NCBI RefSeq assembly: GCF_003478445.1
Contig: NZ_QUET01000006.1
Span: forward strand, 1-64,000
DNA from: Roseburia sp. AM59-24XD
GTDB taxonomy: Bacteria > Bacillota > Clostridia > Lachnospirales > Lachnospiraceae
Length of the DNA stretch: 64,000 nt
Direction: 5' to 3'
Shown here: positions 1 to 9,534 of the stretch, in pieces
Layout: each line of letters opens with the position of its first letter
Position numbering within the stretch: the first letter of the stretch is position 1
Notes under the pieces: model-generated
What the model saw: the letters and a program-made list of their open reading frames with translations, nothing else
Databases searched by the model: none
Told to the model about the DNA's origin: nothing
Position numbers and translations under genes: made by a program

Positions 1-82
1 CAAAATTAAATATTTCAATTTTGAAGTATATTCCTCTTTGTTCTCTGCGTCAATATCTTTGCAACTCTATTTTATAAAATTT

Positions 83-1132
83 CTATAAATATTGGATCAC
101 AAGGTCTCTTCCGATCTTTCTTTCCTCCACGGAAACCTCTGCAAGTCCTCCGCTGATGATCGGCATGGACGGTGGCAGATGACCAAGATCTGCGTCCATG
201 ATCACCGGCACTTTAAATCCCTTTAAGACATCATAGACTGCGCGATACTGGTCAAGACCCAGAAATTCCTCACCGAAGCAGAGCGGTCTGCCGATCAGAA
301 ATGCCTTTACATGCTGAAACCATCCGGCCTCCTTAAGCTGCCAGAGTGCGCGGCGGATTCCCATCGGATTTAAGTCGCATGCCTCCATAAACCAGATCAT
401 ACCATCCTCTTTATAGCGTTCATTAAACTCTGCCACCTTGTCAAAACGCGTTCCGACAAGCGTGTCCAGACAGTCAAGGCAGCCACCGATCAAACGCCCC
501 TTCACGGTAAACTCCTCCAGCTCAGCTGCACTCTTTCCTTCCTGCCACACCACAAGCGTCTTCTTCTCTGTGACATGATACGGCTCCAGCGGATGCTCCT
601 CGTCCTTCTTCGATTCCTTCTCCCACAAAGGATAACCCTGCACCTGCCTTTTTTCTCCGGTCAGGATCCCCCAGGCATCGTTTAATGCCGGATGCCATTC
701 TCGCATACCGAATGCCGGTGCGCACGGTCCGTAGATCGCTGCCGTATCGCACAGCGTCGGCAGCAGGAAGGTCAGGTTTGTATTATCCGAAAATCCCATA
801 AACCACTTTGCCTTTGCTCTGGCGATCCGCTCAAAATCAATATGGGAAACAACCTCACACATCAGCTCTCCACCACCGCAGGACAGGATCACATCGCAGT
901 CCTCTTCGGCAAAAAAGTGATTGACCTCCGCAGCGCAAAGCTCCGGCGTATTACTGATGCCGATCCCGCTTCCCTCGTAGCAGTTTGGTCCGGTTAAAAT
1001 CTTATACCCCATCTCTTTCCATGTCTTCTGCGCATTCTCAAATGCACTCCGGTATGGTTCAATATTACAGCCAAAGGACGGCGCGATGCAGCCGATCGTT
1101 CCATTCTGCGGCAGACTGTTCGGATATCTCAT
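83..1132 (-). CDS. S66 family LD-carboxypeptidase / MccF-like peptidase
   Basis: 349 aa, the usual length of the S66 serine peptidase family, which includes LdcA (cleaves the L,D bond of murein tetrapeptides during wall recycling) and MccF (inactivates microcin C-type peptide-nucleotides). The nucleophile motif GFSDNT puts the serine at about residue 115. The oxyanion-type glycine stretch SCGGGE is at 84-89, the Glu region is FMEACDLNP, and the C-terminal His motif is GHLPPSMP. The start follows AAAGGAG. No signal peptide is visible, so it is cytoplasmic. It is divergent from aroE with 271 bp between. LdcA and MccF roles cannot be separated from sequence; the family call is firm. Confidence 0.88.
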   Translation of the reverse strand: MRYPNSLPQNGTIGCIAPSFGCNIEPYRSAFENAQKTWKEMGYKILTGPNCYEGSGIGISNTPELCAAEVNHFFAEEDCDVILSCGGGELMCEVVSHIDFERIARAKAKWFMGFSDNTNLTFLLPTLCDTAAIYGPCAPAFGMREWHPALNDAWGILTGEKRQVQGYPLWEKESKKDEEHPLEPYHVTEKKTLVVWQEGKSAAELEEFTVKGRLIGGCLDCLDTLVGTRFDKVAEFNERYKEDGMIWFMEACDLNPMGIRRALWQLKEAGWFQHVKAFLIGRPLCFGEEFLGLDQYRAVYDVLKGFKVPVIMDADLGHLPPSMPIISGGLAEVSVEERKIGRDLVIQYL

Positions 1133-1281
1133 AAATTTTCTCCTTTTGCTTTATTCATTCTATTACACATAATGATGCTGCGGCTTGCTCCGCCGCGATC
1201 TGTTTTGTCCCTTGCATCATACCATATTCTTCTCCGTTTGGCGATCTTTACTTCCCACTGGTGTTTCCCCCGGAAATGACG

Positions 1282-1287
1282 TATAAT
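1282..1287 (+). promoter_or_regulatory. Possible -10 element for aroE
   Basis: TATAAT lies about 115 bp ahead of the aroE start in the divergent spacer. No convincing -35 hexamer is seen at the right spacing, so this is tentative. Confidence 0.3.
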
Positions 1288-1403
1288 AAACATATGATGC
1301 AGTGGAGCAGTTCGTGCATCTATTGGGTGCCAAAGACCTTTTTCCCCATCATTATATATATGTTTATCAGACCCCACAGATCAGGAAAGGAATGTAAATT
1401 ACT

Positions 1404-2168
1404 ATGGAATACGGATTACTCGGAGAGAAACTCGGACACAGCTATTCAAAGGAGATCCATGAGCAGCTTGCAGACTATACATATGATCTCTGCCCGGTCA
1501 GCAGAGAGGACTTTGATGCATTTATGACAAAGCACGATTTTAAGGCAATCAACGTGACGATCCCTTACAAGCAGGATGTCATCCCTTATCTGGACGCGAT
1601 GGACGATAACGCCGCCTCCATCGGAGCGGTCAATACGATCGTCAACAAGAACGGTCGCCTTGAAGGACACAACACGGATTTTTCCGGCTTCCTTTACATG
1701 ATCGAGAAGCACAATATCCGCATTGAGGGCTGCAAATGTCTCGTACTTGGCAACGGTGGCGCCGCCAAGGCAGTCATTGCTGTTTTGAAGCATCTGAATG
1801 CCGCCGGCATTAAGCTGGTATCCCGCCGTGACACGCCTGACACGATCACCTACGAGGAATGTCTTGCACATCACACCGATGCAGAGGTGATCGTCAACAC
1901 GACACCGGTCGGCATGTATCCGAACACGGACGCGTCCCCGCTGGATCTTACAACATTCACAAACTGCCATGCTGTGCTGGATGTAATCTACAATCCGCTC
2001 GAGACAAAGCTTACCGCGCAGGCAAAGTCCCTTGGCATCACAGCTGTAACCGGACTGGAAATGCTTGTGGCACAGGCGCTTTACGCCGTGGAGTTTTTCC
2101 TTGATACAAAGTTAGATCCCGCCCGGATCGATGAAATCTATCAGAAAATGATCGCAGAAAAGAAGTAG
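1404..2168 (+). CDS. aroE: Shikimate dehydrogenase (AroE)
   Basis: 254 aa. It catalyses the NADPH-dependent reduction of 3-dehydroshikimate to shikimate in chorismate synthesis. The N-terminal substrate domain opens LLGEKLGHSYSKEIHE (the conserved G-x-S-x-S). Catalytic Lys56 is in VTIPYK and Asp92 in GHNTDF. The Rossmann motif VLGNGGAAKA starts near 114, followed by NTTPVGMYP and the C-terminal GLEMLVAQA helix. The ribosome site is AGGAAAGGA. It is alone on the plus strand and ends at a bidirectional terminator. Other shikimate genes (aroK, aroD, aroA) lie 6-16 kb away on the minus strand, so the pathway is clustered but not one operon. Confidence 0.97.
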   Translation: MEYGLLGEKLGHSYSKEIHEQLADYTYDLCPVSREDFDAFMTKHDFKAINVTIPYKQDVIPYLDAMDDNAASIGAVNTIVNKNGRLEGHNTDFSGFLYMIEKHNIRIEGCKCLVLGNGGAAKAVIAVLKHLNAAGIKLVSRRDTPDTITYEECLAHHTDAEVIVNTTPVGMYPNTDASPLDLTTFTNCHAVLDVIYNPLETKLTAQAKSLGITAVTGLEMLVAQALYAVEFFLDTKLDPARIDEIYQKMIAEKK

Positions 2169-2196
2169 TTTGCGGATATCACAGGCATTTTCCTAC

Positions 2197-2240
2197 AAAA
2201 AAGGAGTTTCCTTGGCAATTCTTCAGGGAACTCCTTTTTA
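2197..2240. terminator. Bidirectional intrinsic terminator
   Basis: The inverted repeat AAAGGAGTTTCC / GGGAACTCCTTT is flanked by A- and T-runs. It lies between the convergent aroE and the CDP-glycerol transferase-type gene and can serve both. Confidence 0.85.
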
Positions 2241-2262
2241 TATGATGTTGCATCATTACATA

Positions 2263-4098
2263 TTATTTCTTCGTGCATTCCACAATCAGCTCACCGGCAC
2301 GAACCGTGGATCTTCCATCGAGGTCATCAAAGAATCTCTTCTTGAACTCCTGCAACTTGTCATTTTCAAAATCCTGCTGTTCGATCGCTGTCACGAGATC
2401 GCTGTAGGTACGCACAATCTTGCCCGGTGCCATGTCCTCGTACTCATAGTAGAACCCCCGGGAAGAAATGTAACGCTCCAGATCATATGCATACATAAGC
2501 ATCGGGATGTCAAGCAGCGATGCCTCAAATACTACCGAAGAATAATCCGTGATCAGCACATCCGTCACGAAAAGCAGATCATTCAACTCGGAATTAGCGG
2601 ACAGATCAATGATATAGTCCTTATATTTCTTGCGGATATGGCTGCGGTTATTGACAAACGGATGATGCTTGACAATGATCGCATATTTCTCTCCCAGATC
2701 CTCATAAAGCTTGTTGACATCCAGACGGTCTACCGGATAATATCCGCTAAGCTTTCCATTGCCACGGAAGGTCGGTGCAAATAAAACAATCTTCTTATCC
2801 TTTAACTGCGGATACTTCTCATAGAACTCACGTGTAACCTTCTCCTTATATGCCTTGTCGAAGAACACGTCCGTTCTCGGAATACCTGTAGCTGCCACCT
2901 TGTCCTCGGAGATACCGAAGCCCTCGGCATAGAACTTCGCAATATTCTTTGAGCTTACCAGCGCATAGTCGTAATTTCTATGGTTCTTACTCTGCTGCGT
3001 CTGTCCCCCCGGACGTCCCATACGACTGCAGCCAAAGGTCTTAAATGCACCACAGGCATGCCATAACTGAATCAGATAGGTTCCCTTTCTGCGCGGCATT
3101 CTGAAAAACAGCTCGCAGAAGTCATCCACAAGGATTACCTTCGCATTTCCAAAATACCATGCCATGCGGATCAGACTGCCAAGATGCATATGCTTGACCT
3201 CGTTACTGTCCAGCACATATCTGCGGTCCAGATCCGGCACCTGATCGAGATACTTATTGACAAACTCAAAATTACCGGTCAGATCATCCCTGCGGTTAGA
3301 CAGGAACACAACACGGTTGTTCTTGATCGGCAGATGGCGTGCCACCGTATTAACTACATCCATCATCCACATCTTGGCAGCCAGAATACCGATGCGGATA
3401 CGGCTGAAGGTATCCATCTTGGCACGGACATGCTTAAGCAGGTAAATAATGCCATTCTCCGGAATCTTTGCGTTCTTGTCCTGACAGCCTGTCGCCGCCA
3501 GAAGTGCATCCACGAAAAATACCGGGATCAGCACAACAGAGAAACAGAACAATATAAAATGCCAGATCCACATAACAACAGCATTGAAGATCTTTCGTCC
3601 TTTATGTGGCTGAAAGATCTTGTCCTGTCCCGGCTTTGCATCTAGAAGAACCCTTGTTGAGTCCTCGGAAAATCCCATCTCATACTCAATATAAGTCTCT
3701 CTCTCCTCCTCGGAGTCTTCCACACCGATCGCCGTCTCACGCACAAGAAGCTCCAGAGCCTTTTCGTCCTCCGGATCCACGGTAAACGGAGCTCTCTCCA
3801 GAACCGTATGTCCATAGCTTAACTCCAGAGAGAACTCAATGTGACGATTCTTCGGCTGCTGATAGAATAAATACTTCAGTGTGTACGTATAGGATGCCAT
3901 CAGATAAAAGCTGCCATCCTTCTCGCTCTGATAAAAACGGACTACCATCGGCAGTCGTCTCGTCTGCTCGCCGTTACTGAACACAATAGTCATCTTCGGA
4001 TCCCGCACCTTTTCGTCCCAGGGACCGGATGCACTGACTGCAATATCAAGCTTCTCCTCACGAAGCAGCAGTCGATGTATAGTTACTTTAAAATCCAT
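2263..4098 (-). CDS. CDP-glycerol:poly(glycerophosphate) glycerophosphotransferase-type protein (TagB/TagF family)
   Basis: 611 aa. The C-terminal about 350 residues match the family that polymerises glycerol phosphate from CDP-glycerol for teichoic-acid-like or capsular polymers. Seen motifs: QLWHACGAFKTFG, ATGIPRTDVFF, VLFAPTFRGNG, VKHHPFV and the end motif TDYSSVVFEASLLD with IPMLMYAYD. The N-terminal about 170 residues form a separate beta-rich region, followed by one hydrophobic segment near 185-210 (IWHFILFCFSVVLIPVFF), so the protein is probably membrane-attached. I chose ATG 4098 behind GAGGTG; GTG 4107 is an alternative. No other teichoic-acid gene is near, so the acceptor is unknown. 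Confidence 0.85.
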   Translation of the reverse strand: MDFKVTIHRLLLREEKLDIAVSASGPWDEKVRDPKMTIVFSNGEQTRRLPMVVRFYQSEKDGSFYLMASYTYTLKYLFYQQPKNRHIEFSLELSYGHTVLERAPFTVDPEDEKALELLVRETAIGVEDSEEERETYIEYEMGFSEDSTRVLLDAKPGQDKIFQPHKGRKIFNAVVMWIWHFILFCFSVVLIPVFFVDALLAATGCQDKNAKIPENGIIYLLKHVRAKMDTFSRIRIGILAAKMWMMDVVNTVARHLPIKNNRVVFLSNRRDDLTGNFEFVNKYLDQVPDLDRRYVLDSNEVKHMHLGSLIRMAWYFGNAKVILVDDFCELFFRMPRRKGTYLIQLWHACGAFKTFGCSRMGRPGGQTQQSKNHRNYDYALVSSKNIAKFYAEGFGISEDKVAATGIPRTDVFFDKAYKEKVTREFYEKYPQLKDKKIVLFAPTFRGNGKLSGYYPVDRLDVNKLYEDLGEKYAIIVKHHPFVNNRSHIRKKYKDYIIDLSANSELNDLLFVTDVLITDYSSVVFEASLLDIPMLMYAYDLERYISSRGFYYEYEDMAPGKIVRTYSDLVTAIEQQDFENDKLQEFKKRFFDDLDGRSTVRAGELIVECTKK

Positions 4099-4267
4099 TC
4101 CTTTCACCTCATAATCTCAAACTTCGCATATGAATCTCTTCTGCGTCCACACGCCTTTTCATATGCATCATTATCAAACAGGATTCCGGATTTTACACAG
4201 ATTTCATAAAACCCAGACTGTTCTATTATCCTCTCTTTCCATGAAAAAAGCAAGTCTCTTTCCAAAA

Positions 4268-4300
4268 AAAGAAGACTCCCTGCACGAAGTCTTCTTTTCC
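4268..4300. terminator. Bidirectional terminator
   Basis: AGAAGACT / AGTCTTCT stem with an A-run on one side and TTTT on the other, downstream of the flavodoxin gene on the minus strand. Confidence 0.7.
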
Positions 4301-4373
4301 GATTCTAAAATGGCATATATTTTACTCAATTCTGAGTGATTTCAACAAAGCCGTAAAGGCTCATTATGTCTGC

Positions 4374-4807
4374 TTACGCTAAACCTGCGAGGTCACGTCC
4401 TGCTGTCTTGCAGGCATCGAGCGCCTCATCATCCGGTGCGTTATTAGCATGATTCCCTCGCCGTTCCACACCTGTGCTCCGTCAGAAGAAACTCTGTCCT
4501 CCCAGTCACGCATCCAGTCGCCACTCCCCCATCCGTAGGAACCGAAAAGTACAACTGTCTTGCCGGAGATCGCCCCATCAAGCTCCTCCATCAGAGGCTC
4601 CATGATCGTCTCCTCAAGCTGCTCTGCTCCCATAGACGGACATCCCAGCGCGATTGCCTTCGCATCCCTGACATCGTCTGCACTTGCAGTCTCTGCTGTG
4701 ATCAGCTCTGCCTCTGCACCGGCTTCCTTTGCACCTTCTGCAATTGCTGCTGCCATAGCTGCCGTGTTACCGGTACCACTCCAATAAATAATATTGACCT
4801 TAGCCAT
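4374..4807 (-). CDS. Flavodoxin (C-terminus frameshifted in this sequence)
   Basis: Short-chain FMN electron carrier. It opens MAKVNIIYWSGTGNTAAMA, the phosphate-binding loop of flavodoxins, then LGCPSMGAEQLEE and FGSYGWGSGDWMRDW, the two FMN-flanking loops. As read, the protein ends with an unrelated basic tail stopping at 4379. Shifting frame at about 4447 restores the normal flavodoxin end NNAPDDEALDACK..DLAGLA with a stop at 4374. One missing G (ATGGCT read as ATGCT) explains it. The start is at ATG 4807 behind GGAAGG; an upstream ATG at 4831 would add eight residues not typical of the family. Confidence 0.88.
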
Positions 4808-5042
4808 TCTGATTAACCTTCCTTTCTCCATGATTCATTATCTCCGGAATACAAAATGATATTCCTGATATAAATCTGACACCGCATCCACTCAGGAAAC
4901 ATAGCTGTCTGCACCAGCACACGCTGCCTGGGTTAGATGTGTATATCGCATGTTAGTTATTTCTAACTTCTTTTCTATCATATCATGCATTTCCTCCGGA
5001 TGCAATATGATCATGTGAGAAAAATTATTACTAATCCCTGAT

Positions 5043-5888
5043 TTATTCCATATTCAGATGACGGCTCATTCTCCAGACTGCGACCACGCCGAATGCCACA
5101 CATAATAAAAACGTCTCTACAGATACTGTTCCCATTAAATGGCACAGATATTCATTGAACTTTGTCCCTTCTCCCACATGATCCATCGTATTAAGTACTG
5201 CTATGACCCTTTCCAGCAAATGTGGTTTAAAGATACTGCCACACTGGAATGTAATAAACAGACCCAGCGTGATCATTCCAACGATCTGCTGTGCTATGTA
5301 AACAAATATCAATGCCACCACCGATAAAATATCACGATCTCGGGAGTTTCCCTTTCCTTCCCAGGTATAACCGATCGAAAAACTTGCATAAAACTGACTC
5401 AGCGCCGCCGGAATCGACAGGAAAATTGCAATTCCTGCCAGCCATACGATCTTCAATTCTTCCACGCCACTGTCACGGAGAATTTCAAGGATCGGAAGAT
5501 GGAAATCCAGGCTTCCCAGCATATATGCCAGAATAACTACCACAATCGAAACAACGATCCAGACAGTTCCTGTGACGAGCTTACTGACATACAGCTGCCA
5601 TGCCGGTACCGGCAGTGTATGCATAAAATAACCTTCGTCCTTTAACAGATTATTCCGGAACAACGCGATCACATAAATGATGCTTCCAACGATCACAGCA
5701 ATGGCTGCCGCCCGGCAGATCACCCATGCGATCTGATATGCGTATTGAAGCACGATCACATGGTTAAAATGCTCATTCAACGCTTTTAACACTGCAGCAA
5801 TCCCTGCAAGCACGCCCATCACCGCATAGACACCACCAAAAAATTTACTCTGTATCCTGTTATCATAACCGATCAATTTTCCTAACAT
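5043..5888 (-). CDS. ABC-2 type permease, partner of the adjacent ATPase
   Basis: 281 aa with about six hydrophobic segments (near 20-40, 50-75, 100-125, 150-165, 190-215, 255-275) and the EGYFMHTLPVP loop between TM2 and TM3 that is common in YtrC/D-like and bacteriocin/antibiotic-type ABC-2 permeases. It overlaps the ATPase gene by 7 bp, so the two are translationally coupled as gntR-ATPase-permease. The substrate is unknown. In related ytr-type cassettes the transporter responds to cell-envelope stress; that role here is inference. Confidence 0.8.
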   Translation of the reverse strand: MLGKLIGYDNRIQSKFFGGVYAVMGVLAGIAAVLKALNEHFNHVIVLQYAYQIAWVICRAAAIAVIVGSIIYVIALFRNNLLKDEGYFMHTLPVPAWQLYVSKLVTGTVWIVVSIVVVILAYMLGSLDFHLPILEILRDSGVEELKIVWLAGIAIFLSIPAALSQFYASFSIGYTWEGKGNSRDRDILSVVALIFVYIAQQIVGMITLGLFITFQCGSIFKPHLLERVIAVLNTMDHVGEGTKFNEYLCHLMGTVSVETFLLCVAFGVVAVWRMSRHLNME

Positions 5889-6571
5889 GCAAACACCTCC
5901 CGAAACAATGCATCGACGGATTTCTTTTCTTCCTCACGGATCCGGTCAACCGATTCATGCAGTACCAATTCCCCATCTTTGATAAAAATGACTTCATCCA
6001 GAATCTTCTCCACATCACTGATCAGATGCGTTGAGATCAGTACACATGCTTCCTCATTATAATTATTCAGAATCGTTTTCAAAATAAAATCTCTCGCCGC
6101 CGGATCGACTCCACCCATCGGCTCATCCAGCAGATACACCTTTGCCCTGCGGCTCATAACCATAACAAGCTGCACCTTCTCCCGGTTTCCTTTGGACAAT
6201 GAAGCAATCCTGCTCTTCGTATCGATATGCAGGCTTTGAAGCATCTGCTCTGCCACACTCTTGTCAAAATCCTCATAAAACTCCTCAAAGGTCCGGATAA
6301 TATCCTTCACCCGAAATGCACTGGAAAGATACGGTCGCTCCGGCAAATAGGATACAATCCGTTTGGTATCCACACCGATCGGCTTTTTATCGATCCGCAC
6401 AACTCCTTCTTCCGTTGTCAGAAGACCGGCAAGTATTTTGATCAATGTTGTCTTTCCACTTCCGTTCGGTCCCAGAAGTCCAATAATCTTTCCTGTCTCA
6501 AATTCTGCCGAAAAATCTGCTAATGCTGTTTTCCTTCCATATTCCTTTTTCACATGTTCACACTGGATCAT
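5882..6571 (-). CDS. ABC transporter ATP-binding protein (YtrB-like)
   Basis: 229 aa single ABC domain: Walker A GLLGPNGSGKTT near 32-43, Walker B VYLLDEPMGGVDP, and switch histidine in LISTHL. The signature is LSKGNREKV instead of LSGGQ, which is characteristic of the YtrB/BcrA-like group. I place the start at ATG 6571, two bases after the regulator stop, behind GAGAGGAG. It energises the permease encoded immediately downstream. Confidence 0.9.
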   Translation of the reverse strand: MIQCEHVKKEYGRKTALADFSAEFETGKIIGLLGPNGSGKTTLIKILAGLLTTEEGVVRIDKKPIGVDTKRIVSYLPERPYLSSAFRVKDIIRTFEEFYEDFDKSVAEQMLQSLHIDTKSRIASLSKGNREKVQLVMVMSRRAKVYLLDEPMGGVDPAARDFILKTILNNYNEEACVLISTHLISDVEKILDEVIFIKDGELVLHESVDRIREEEKKSVDALFREVFAC

Positions 6572-6572
6572 C

Positions 6573-6980
6573 CTATTCACTCCTCTCATTTTCGGTCATT
6601 CTCATCTGTCTCCTCTGCCGCTTTTCTGCTTTCTTCTGCAGCAGATCAATGACCTCATCCACACTGAAGCCCAGCTTCATCATCTTCTCTAAAAATTCAT
6701 CCACATATTCCATCATTAACTCTTCTTGTAACCCCTCACGTATATCCCCCTGTTCTGCCACAAAGCGTCCTGCAGTCCGCTGCGAGTAAACAAGTCCCTC
6801 TCTCTCCAGTTCTGCGAGAGCCTTCTGCATGGTATTCGGATTGACTCCTGCTTCCAGCGCGAGTTCACGCACAGAAGACAGCTTCTGACCTGCCTTCAAC
6901 TCCCCGCTGGCGATCTGCCGCTTCATGATATTCATAATCTGCTGATAGATCGGAGCATCATCTGTAAATTTCCAATCCAT
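6573..6980 (-). CDS. GntR-family regulator, YtrA subfamily
   Basis: 135 aa: an N-terminal winged helix (DDAPIYQQIMNIMKRQIASG, then LSSVRELALEAGVNPNTMQK) and a short C-terminal dimerisation helix (about 75-120) instead of a ligand domain, which defines the YtrA type. First gene of the ABC cassette. The promoter upstream carries a 36-bp palindrome over the -10 region, so autorepression is likely. The inducing signal is unknown. Confidence 0.92.
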   Translation of the reverse strand: MDWKFTDDAPIYQQIMNIMKRQIASGELKAGQKLSSVRELALEAGVNPNTMQKALAELEREGLVYSQRTAGRFVAEQGDIREGLQEELMMEYVDEFLEKMMKLGFSVDEVIDLLQKKAEKRQRRQMRMTENERSE

Positions 6981-7064
6981 ACCGCACCTCCTGTTCCATT
7001 GTTATATTTGCAAATATTCTTCGGTGTGAAATCACACAGTAATCTATACATCGTTGTGTAACTT

Positions 7065-7100
7065 TGTATTATTGTATTACTTGAGTAACACAATAATACA
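7065..7100. promoter_or_regulatory. Probable YtrA-type operator palindrome
   Basis: Two 17-bp arms (TGTATTATTGTATTACT and its inverse) with one mismatch around a 2-bp centre. It overlaps the -10 of the promoter that reads toward the GntR gene, the position expected for repression. Confidence 0.7.
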
Positions 7101-7118
7101 CCATGTGATAATTGTCAA
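7090..7118 (-). promoter_or_regulatory. Sigma-A-type promoter of the GntR-ABC cassette
   Basis: On the minus strand TTGACA (7118-7113), a 17-bp spacer and TATTGT (7095-7090), about 110 bp ahead of the regulator start and inside the operator palindrome. Confidence 0.65.
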
Positions 7119-7205
7119 GTGTTAGAAAAAAAAGATTTTAAAGACGCCGCCAAAATAATATGATGTAGGTGTCAAAAGTATAAATTGCGTTTGTTCTCGC
7201 ACAAA

Positions 7206-7349
7206 GGGCGCAACCCCTTGGAAATACTGGATTCCCTTGGAATTGCGCCCTATATGATAACTCCAAAATCCAGATGCTTCGCATCTGAATTTTGTCGTTC
7301 ATGAATTCTGTGCAGACAAACAAGCTTGCCTGCGTTGCGAATTCATAAT
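7206..7349 (-). terminator. Hairpin-rich spacer downstream of efp
   Basis: Three inverted repeats follow the efp stop on the minus strand: ATGAATTC / GAATTCAT (7301-7349), CAGATGC / GCATCTG with a three-base loop and T-run (7265-7293), and GGGCGCAA / TTGCGCCC (7206-7250). The middle one looks most like an intrinsic terminator. Together with the promoter and operator, these are all I see in the 370-bp gap before the GntR gene. Confidence 0.55.
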
Positions 7350-7350
7350 A

Positions 7351-7905
7351 TTAAACTCTCTTCATGTACTCGCCTGTACGAGTATCGATGCTGATTCTGT
7401 CACCGGTCTCTACGAAAAGCGGAACCTGAACGATCGCACCTGTCTCAACGGTAGCCGGCTTGCTGGCACCTGTTGCTGTATCGCCCTTGAAGCCAGGCTC
7501 TGTCTCTGTAATCTCAAGCTCTACAAAGTTCGGTGGCTCGATAGCGAATACTTCTCCGTTGTGGGAAAGCATCTGAACCATGTCGTTCTCCTTAACGAAC
7601 TTCAGTGCATCGCCAACCTGATCGGCTGTCATATCAATCTGATCATATGTCTCTGTGTTCATGAAATGGAACATATCATCGCTGTACAGATACTGCATCT
7701 CAGAACGGTCAATGTGTGCCTGAGGACACTTCTCTGTCGGACGGAATGTACGCTCTACAACACCGCCACTCTTGATATTTTTAAGCTTTGTACGGACAAA
7801 GGCTGCTCCTTTTCCCGGCTTTACATGCTGGAACTCGATAACCTGAAAGACATTGCCTTCTACTTCGATCGTGAGTCCATTTCTAAAATCACCTGCTGAT
7901 ATCAT
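7351..7905 (-). CDS. efp: Translation elongation factor P
   Basis: 184 aa, standard length. EF-P binds ribosomes stalled at polyproline and stimulates peptide bond formation. Domain I has the loop [14 protein letters not shown] with the usually modified Lys near position 32. [21 protein letters not shown] and the C-terminal [17 protein letters not shown] are textbook EF-P. The start at 7905 follows a perfect AAGGAGG; longer reading to 7986 adds a non-conserved N-terminus. No EF-P modification enzyme is seen nearby. Confidence 0.97.
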   Translation of the reverse strand: MISAGDFRNGLTIEVEGNVFQVIEFQHVKPGKGAAFVRTKLKNIKSGGVVERTFRPTEKCPQAHIDRSEMQYLYSDDMFHFMNTETYDQIDMTADQVGDALKFVKENDMVQMLSHNGEVFAIEPPNFVELEITETEPGFKGDTATGASKPATVETGAIVQVPLFVETGDRISIDTRTGEYMKRV

Positions 7906-8065
7906 CTTAAAATCCTCCTTCATGTAGTGGCGGTCAAAACCGCACAACCCTATAAATATTTTACAGGAAACTCCTGTATTTTTCAAGTCCTTTTCCCGGA
8001 ACGCTTGAATTTTCTTTCACAAAGATCTTCCGTATCAGAAAATCCACAAAAATCTCCGCAACAAA

Positions 8066-8611
8066 TTATGAGACTGTCACAGACCCGTTCTCACGCAGGA
8101 TACCGATCACCTTCTCCGCAACCTCTCGTGGGATCATGCCATCCGTCTCCACCTTAAGGTCTGCCGCCGCCTGATATCTCGGTTCCCTCTCTCCCATCAG
8201 CTCTGCGATCGCTCCAACATTCATCCTTCCGGCAAGCAGCGGACGGTTGGTGCTGTCCTTGACATGCTCATAAATCGTCTCCGGTGCTGCCAATAACAGC
8301 AGGATCTTGCCCTGTTCCTTCATCTTCCGGACGTTCTCCTCGCGCAGAACCATACCGCCGCCGCAGGCAATGATCGATGGCGAGTAGCTTTTCAGCTCGT
8401 CGAGAAGGTCTGTCTCCATCTGCCGGAATGCCTCTTCTCCCTGCTGGGCAAAGATTGCCGAAATCTCCCTTTCCTGCTGCTGTACGATCAGCCGGTCCGT
8501 GTCATACTCGCGCACGCCAAGCTGTCGGCTCAGATTTCGTGCCGTGCTTGTCTTTCCAACCCCCATGAAGCCAATCAAAAATATATGTTCTGTCAACTGA
8601 TACACTGTCAT
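8066..8611 (-). CDS. aroK: Shikimate kinase (AroK)
   Basis: 181 aa P-loop kinase phosphorylating shikimate at O3. Walker A GFMGVGKTS near 14-22, the shikimate-binding EYDTDRLIV, GEEAFRQME and CGGGMVLR motifs, and the lid arginine in NRPLLAGR. It follows aroD by about 95 bp on the same strand, so aroD-aroK are likely cotranscribed. GGGAGG sits directly against the ATG, so a GTG six bases further in (8605) is a plausible alternative start. Confidence 0.95.
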   Translation of the reverse strand: MTVYQLTEHIFLIGFMGVGKTSTARNLSRQLGVREYDTDRLIVQQQEREISAIFAQQGEEAFRQMETDLLDELKSYSPSIIACGGGMVLREENVRKMKEQGKILLLLAAPETIYEHVKDSTNRPLLAGRMNVGAIAELMGEREPRYQAAADLKVETDGMIPREVAEKVIGILRENGSVTVS

Positions 8612-8705
8612 CCTCCCGTTTACTGATAATCCCGGCGAATTATCTTCTGTCTCTCCTCAATCCTGCTGATCATTCTGGTAAACCATCTCCGGTCTCTCCT
8701 TCAGC

Positions 8706-9509
8706 CTACTGGTAATTCTGATGAACCATCTCCAGCATCTCCTCCAGCTTATTGACCGGAAGCTGCCCCGGGGCGCTCTCCTGTCCGATGCTTCCAAAGG
8801 TTACTGCGGAGCCAAATGCCTCTCCCGCAATCCGGCTGATACTTCCGATCCGGCTCATTGACATTGTGATCAAAGGCTTGTCTGTCTGTTCTGTCATCTT
8901 CAACGTAAACATCATCAGCCGCATAACATCCATGCGGTTCTCCGGCATCACTGCCATCTTCGGAATATCCACGCCGCTTTCAATGATAAGCTTCATTCTT
9001 CCCGCGAGGTCATCATCCTCCGGCGTCATATTGAAATTATGATAAGAGCCAACCACCGTCACCTTCTGACGCAGGGCAGCGATCCAGTTCTTCAGCTCCT
9101 CGAACTTCTCCTTCACATCCGCCGCCGGCTCTCCCGACAAATCCGAATAATTTATGTCTTTAAAGATCTCCACATCGACCATATCGACAAGACCACTCTG
9201 AGCAATGTTGTCTAACAACTCGCGGTACTCCGGTGTCTCTATCTCCTGACAGCCGCCCTCCGCCTTGGTGCGGAAGGTAACAAGAAGCGGTCTGCCGTAT
9301 AATGACATCTTTAACCGCTGCAATGTCTCTAAAACCATATCCCAATGATGAACCTCACTGTAATAATCGATGCGCCATTCTATAATATCAACCCTCTTTT
9401 GCAGCAGGATATCTGCCGCCGCAATAATAGATTTCCGGTCCGTTTCTGTAATCGATGCACAAATCTTCGGCTTACCACTTCCAATAGAAACATCTCCAAC
9501 CTGAACCAT
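8706..9509 (-). CDS. aroD: 3-dehydroquinate dehydratase, type I (AroD)
   Basis: 267 aa class I Schiff-base aldolase-fold enzyme converting 3-dehydroquinate to 3-dehydroshikimate. Seen: IIEWRIDYY, PLLVTFRTKAEGG, the catalytic His in VVGSYHNFN, the Schiff-base Lys in IPKMAVMPEN and the C-terminal APGQLPV substrate loop. The start ATG 9509 has AAGGAGG seven bases upstream; TTG 9524 would be too long. Lies between the 37-aa membrane peptide gene and aroK. Confidence 0.95.
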   Translation of the reverse strand: MVQVGDVSIGSGKPKICASITETDRKSIIAAADILLQKRVDIIEWRIDYYSEVHHWDMVLETLQRLKMSLYGRPLLVTFRTKAEGGCQEIETPEYRELLDNIAQSGLVDMVDVEIFKDINYSDLSGEPAADVKEKFEELKNWIAALRQKVTVVGSYHNFNMTPEDDDLAGRMKLIIESGVDIPKMAVMPENRMDVMRLMMFTLKMTEQTDKPLITMSMSRIGSISRIAGEAFGSAVTFGSIGQESAPGQLPVNKLEEMLEMVHQNYQ

Positions 9510-9534
9510 ATCGTCCTCCTTCAAAATCTATCGA

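Noticed and set aside
1..82. Feature at the left edge
   Set aside because: AT-rich sequence after the S66 peptidase stop; no clear hairpin or gene.
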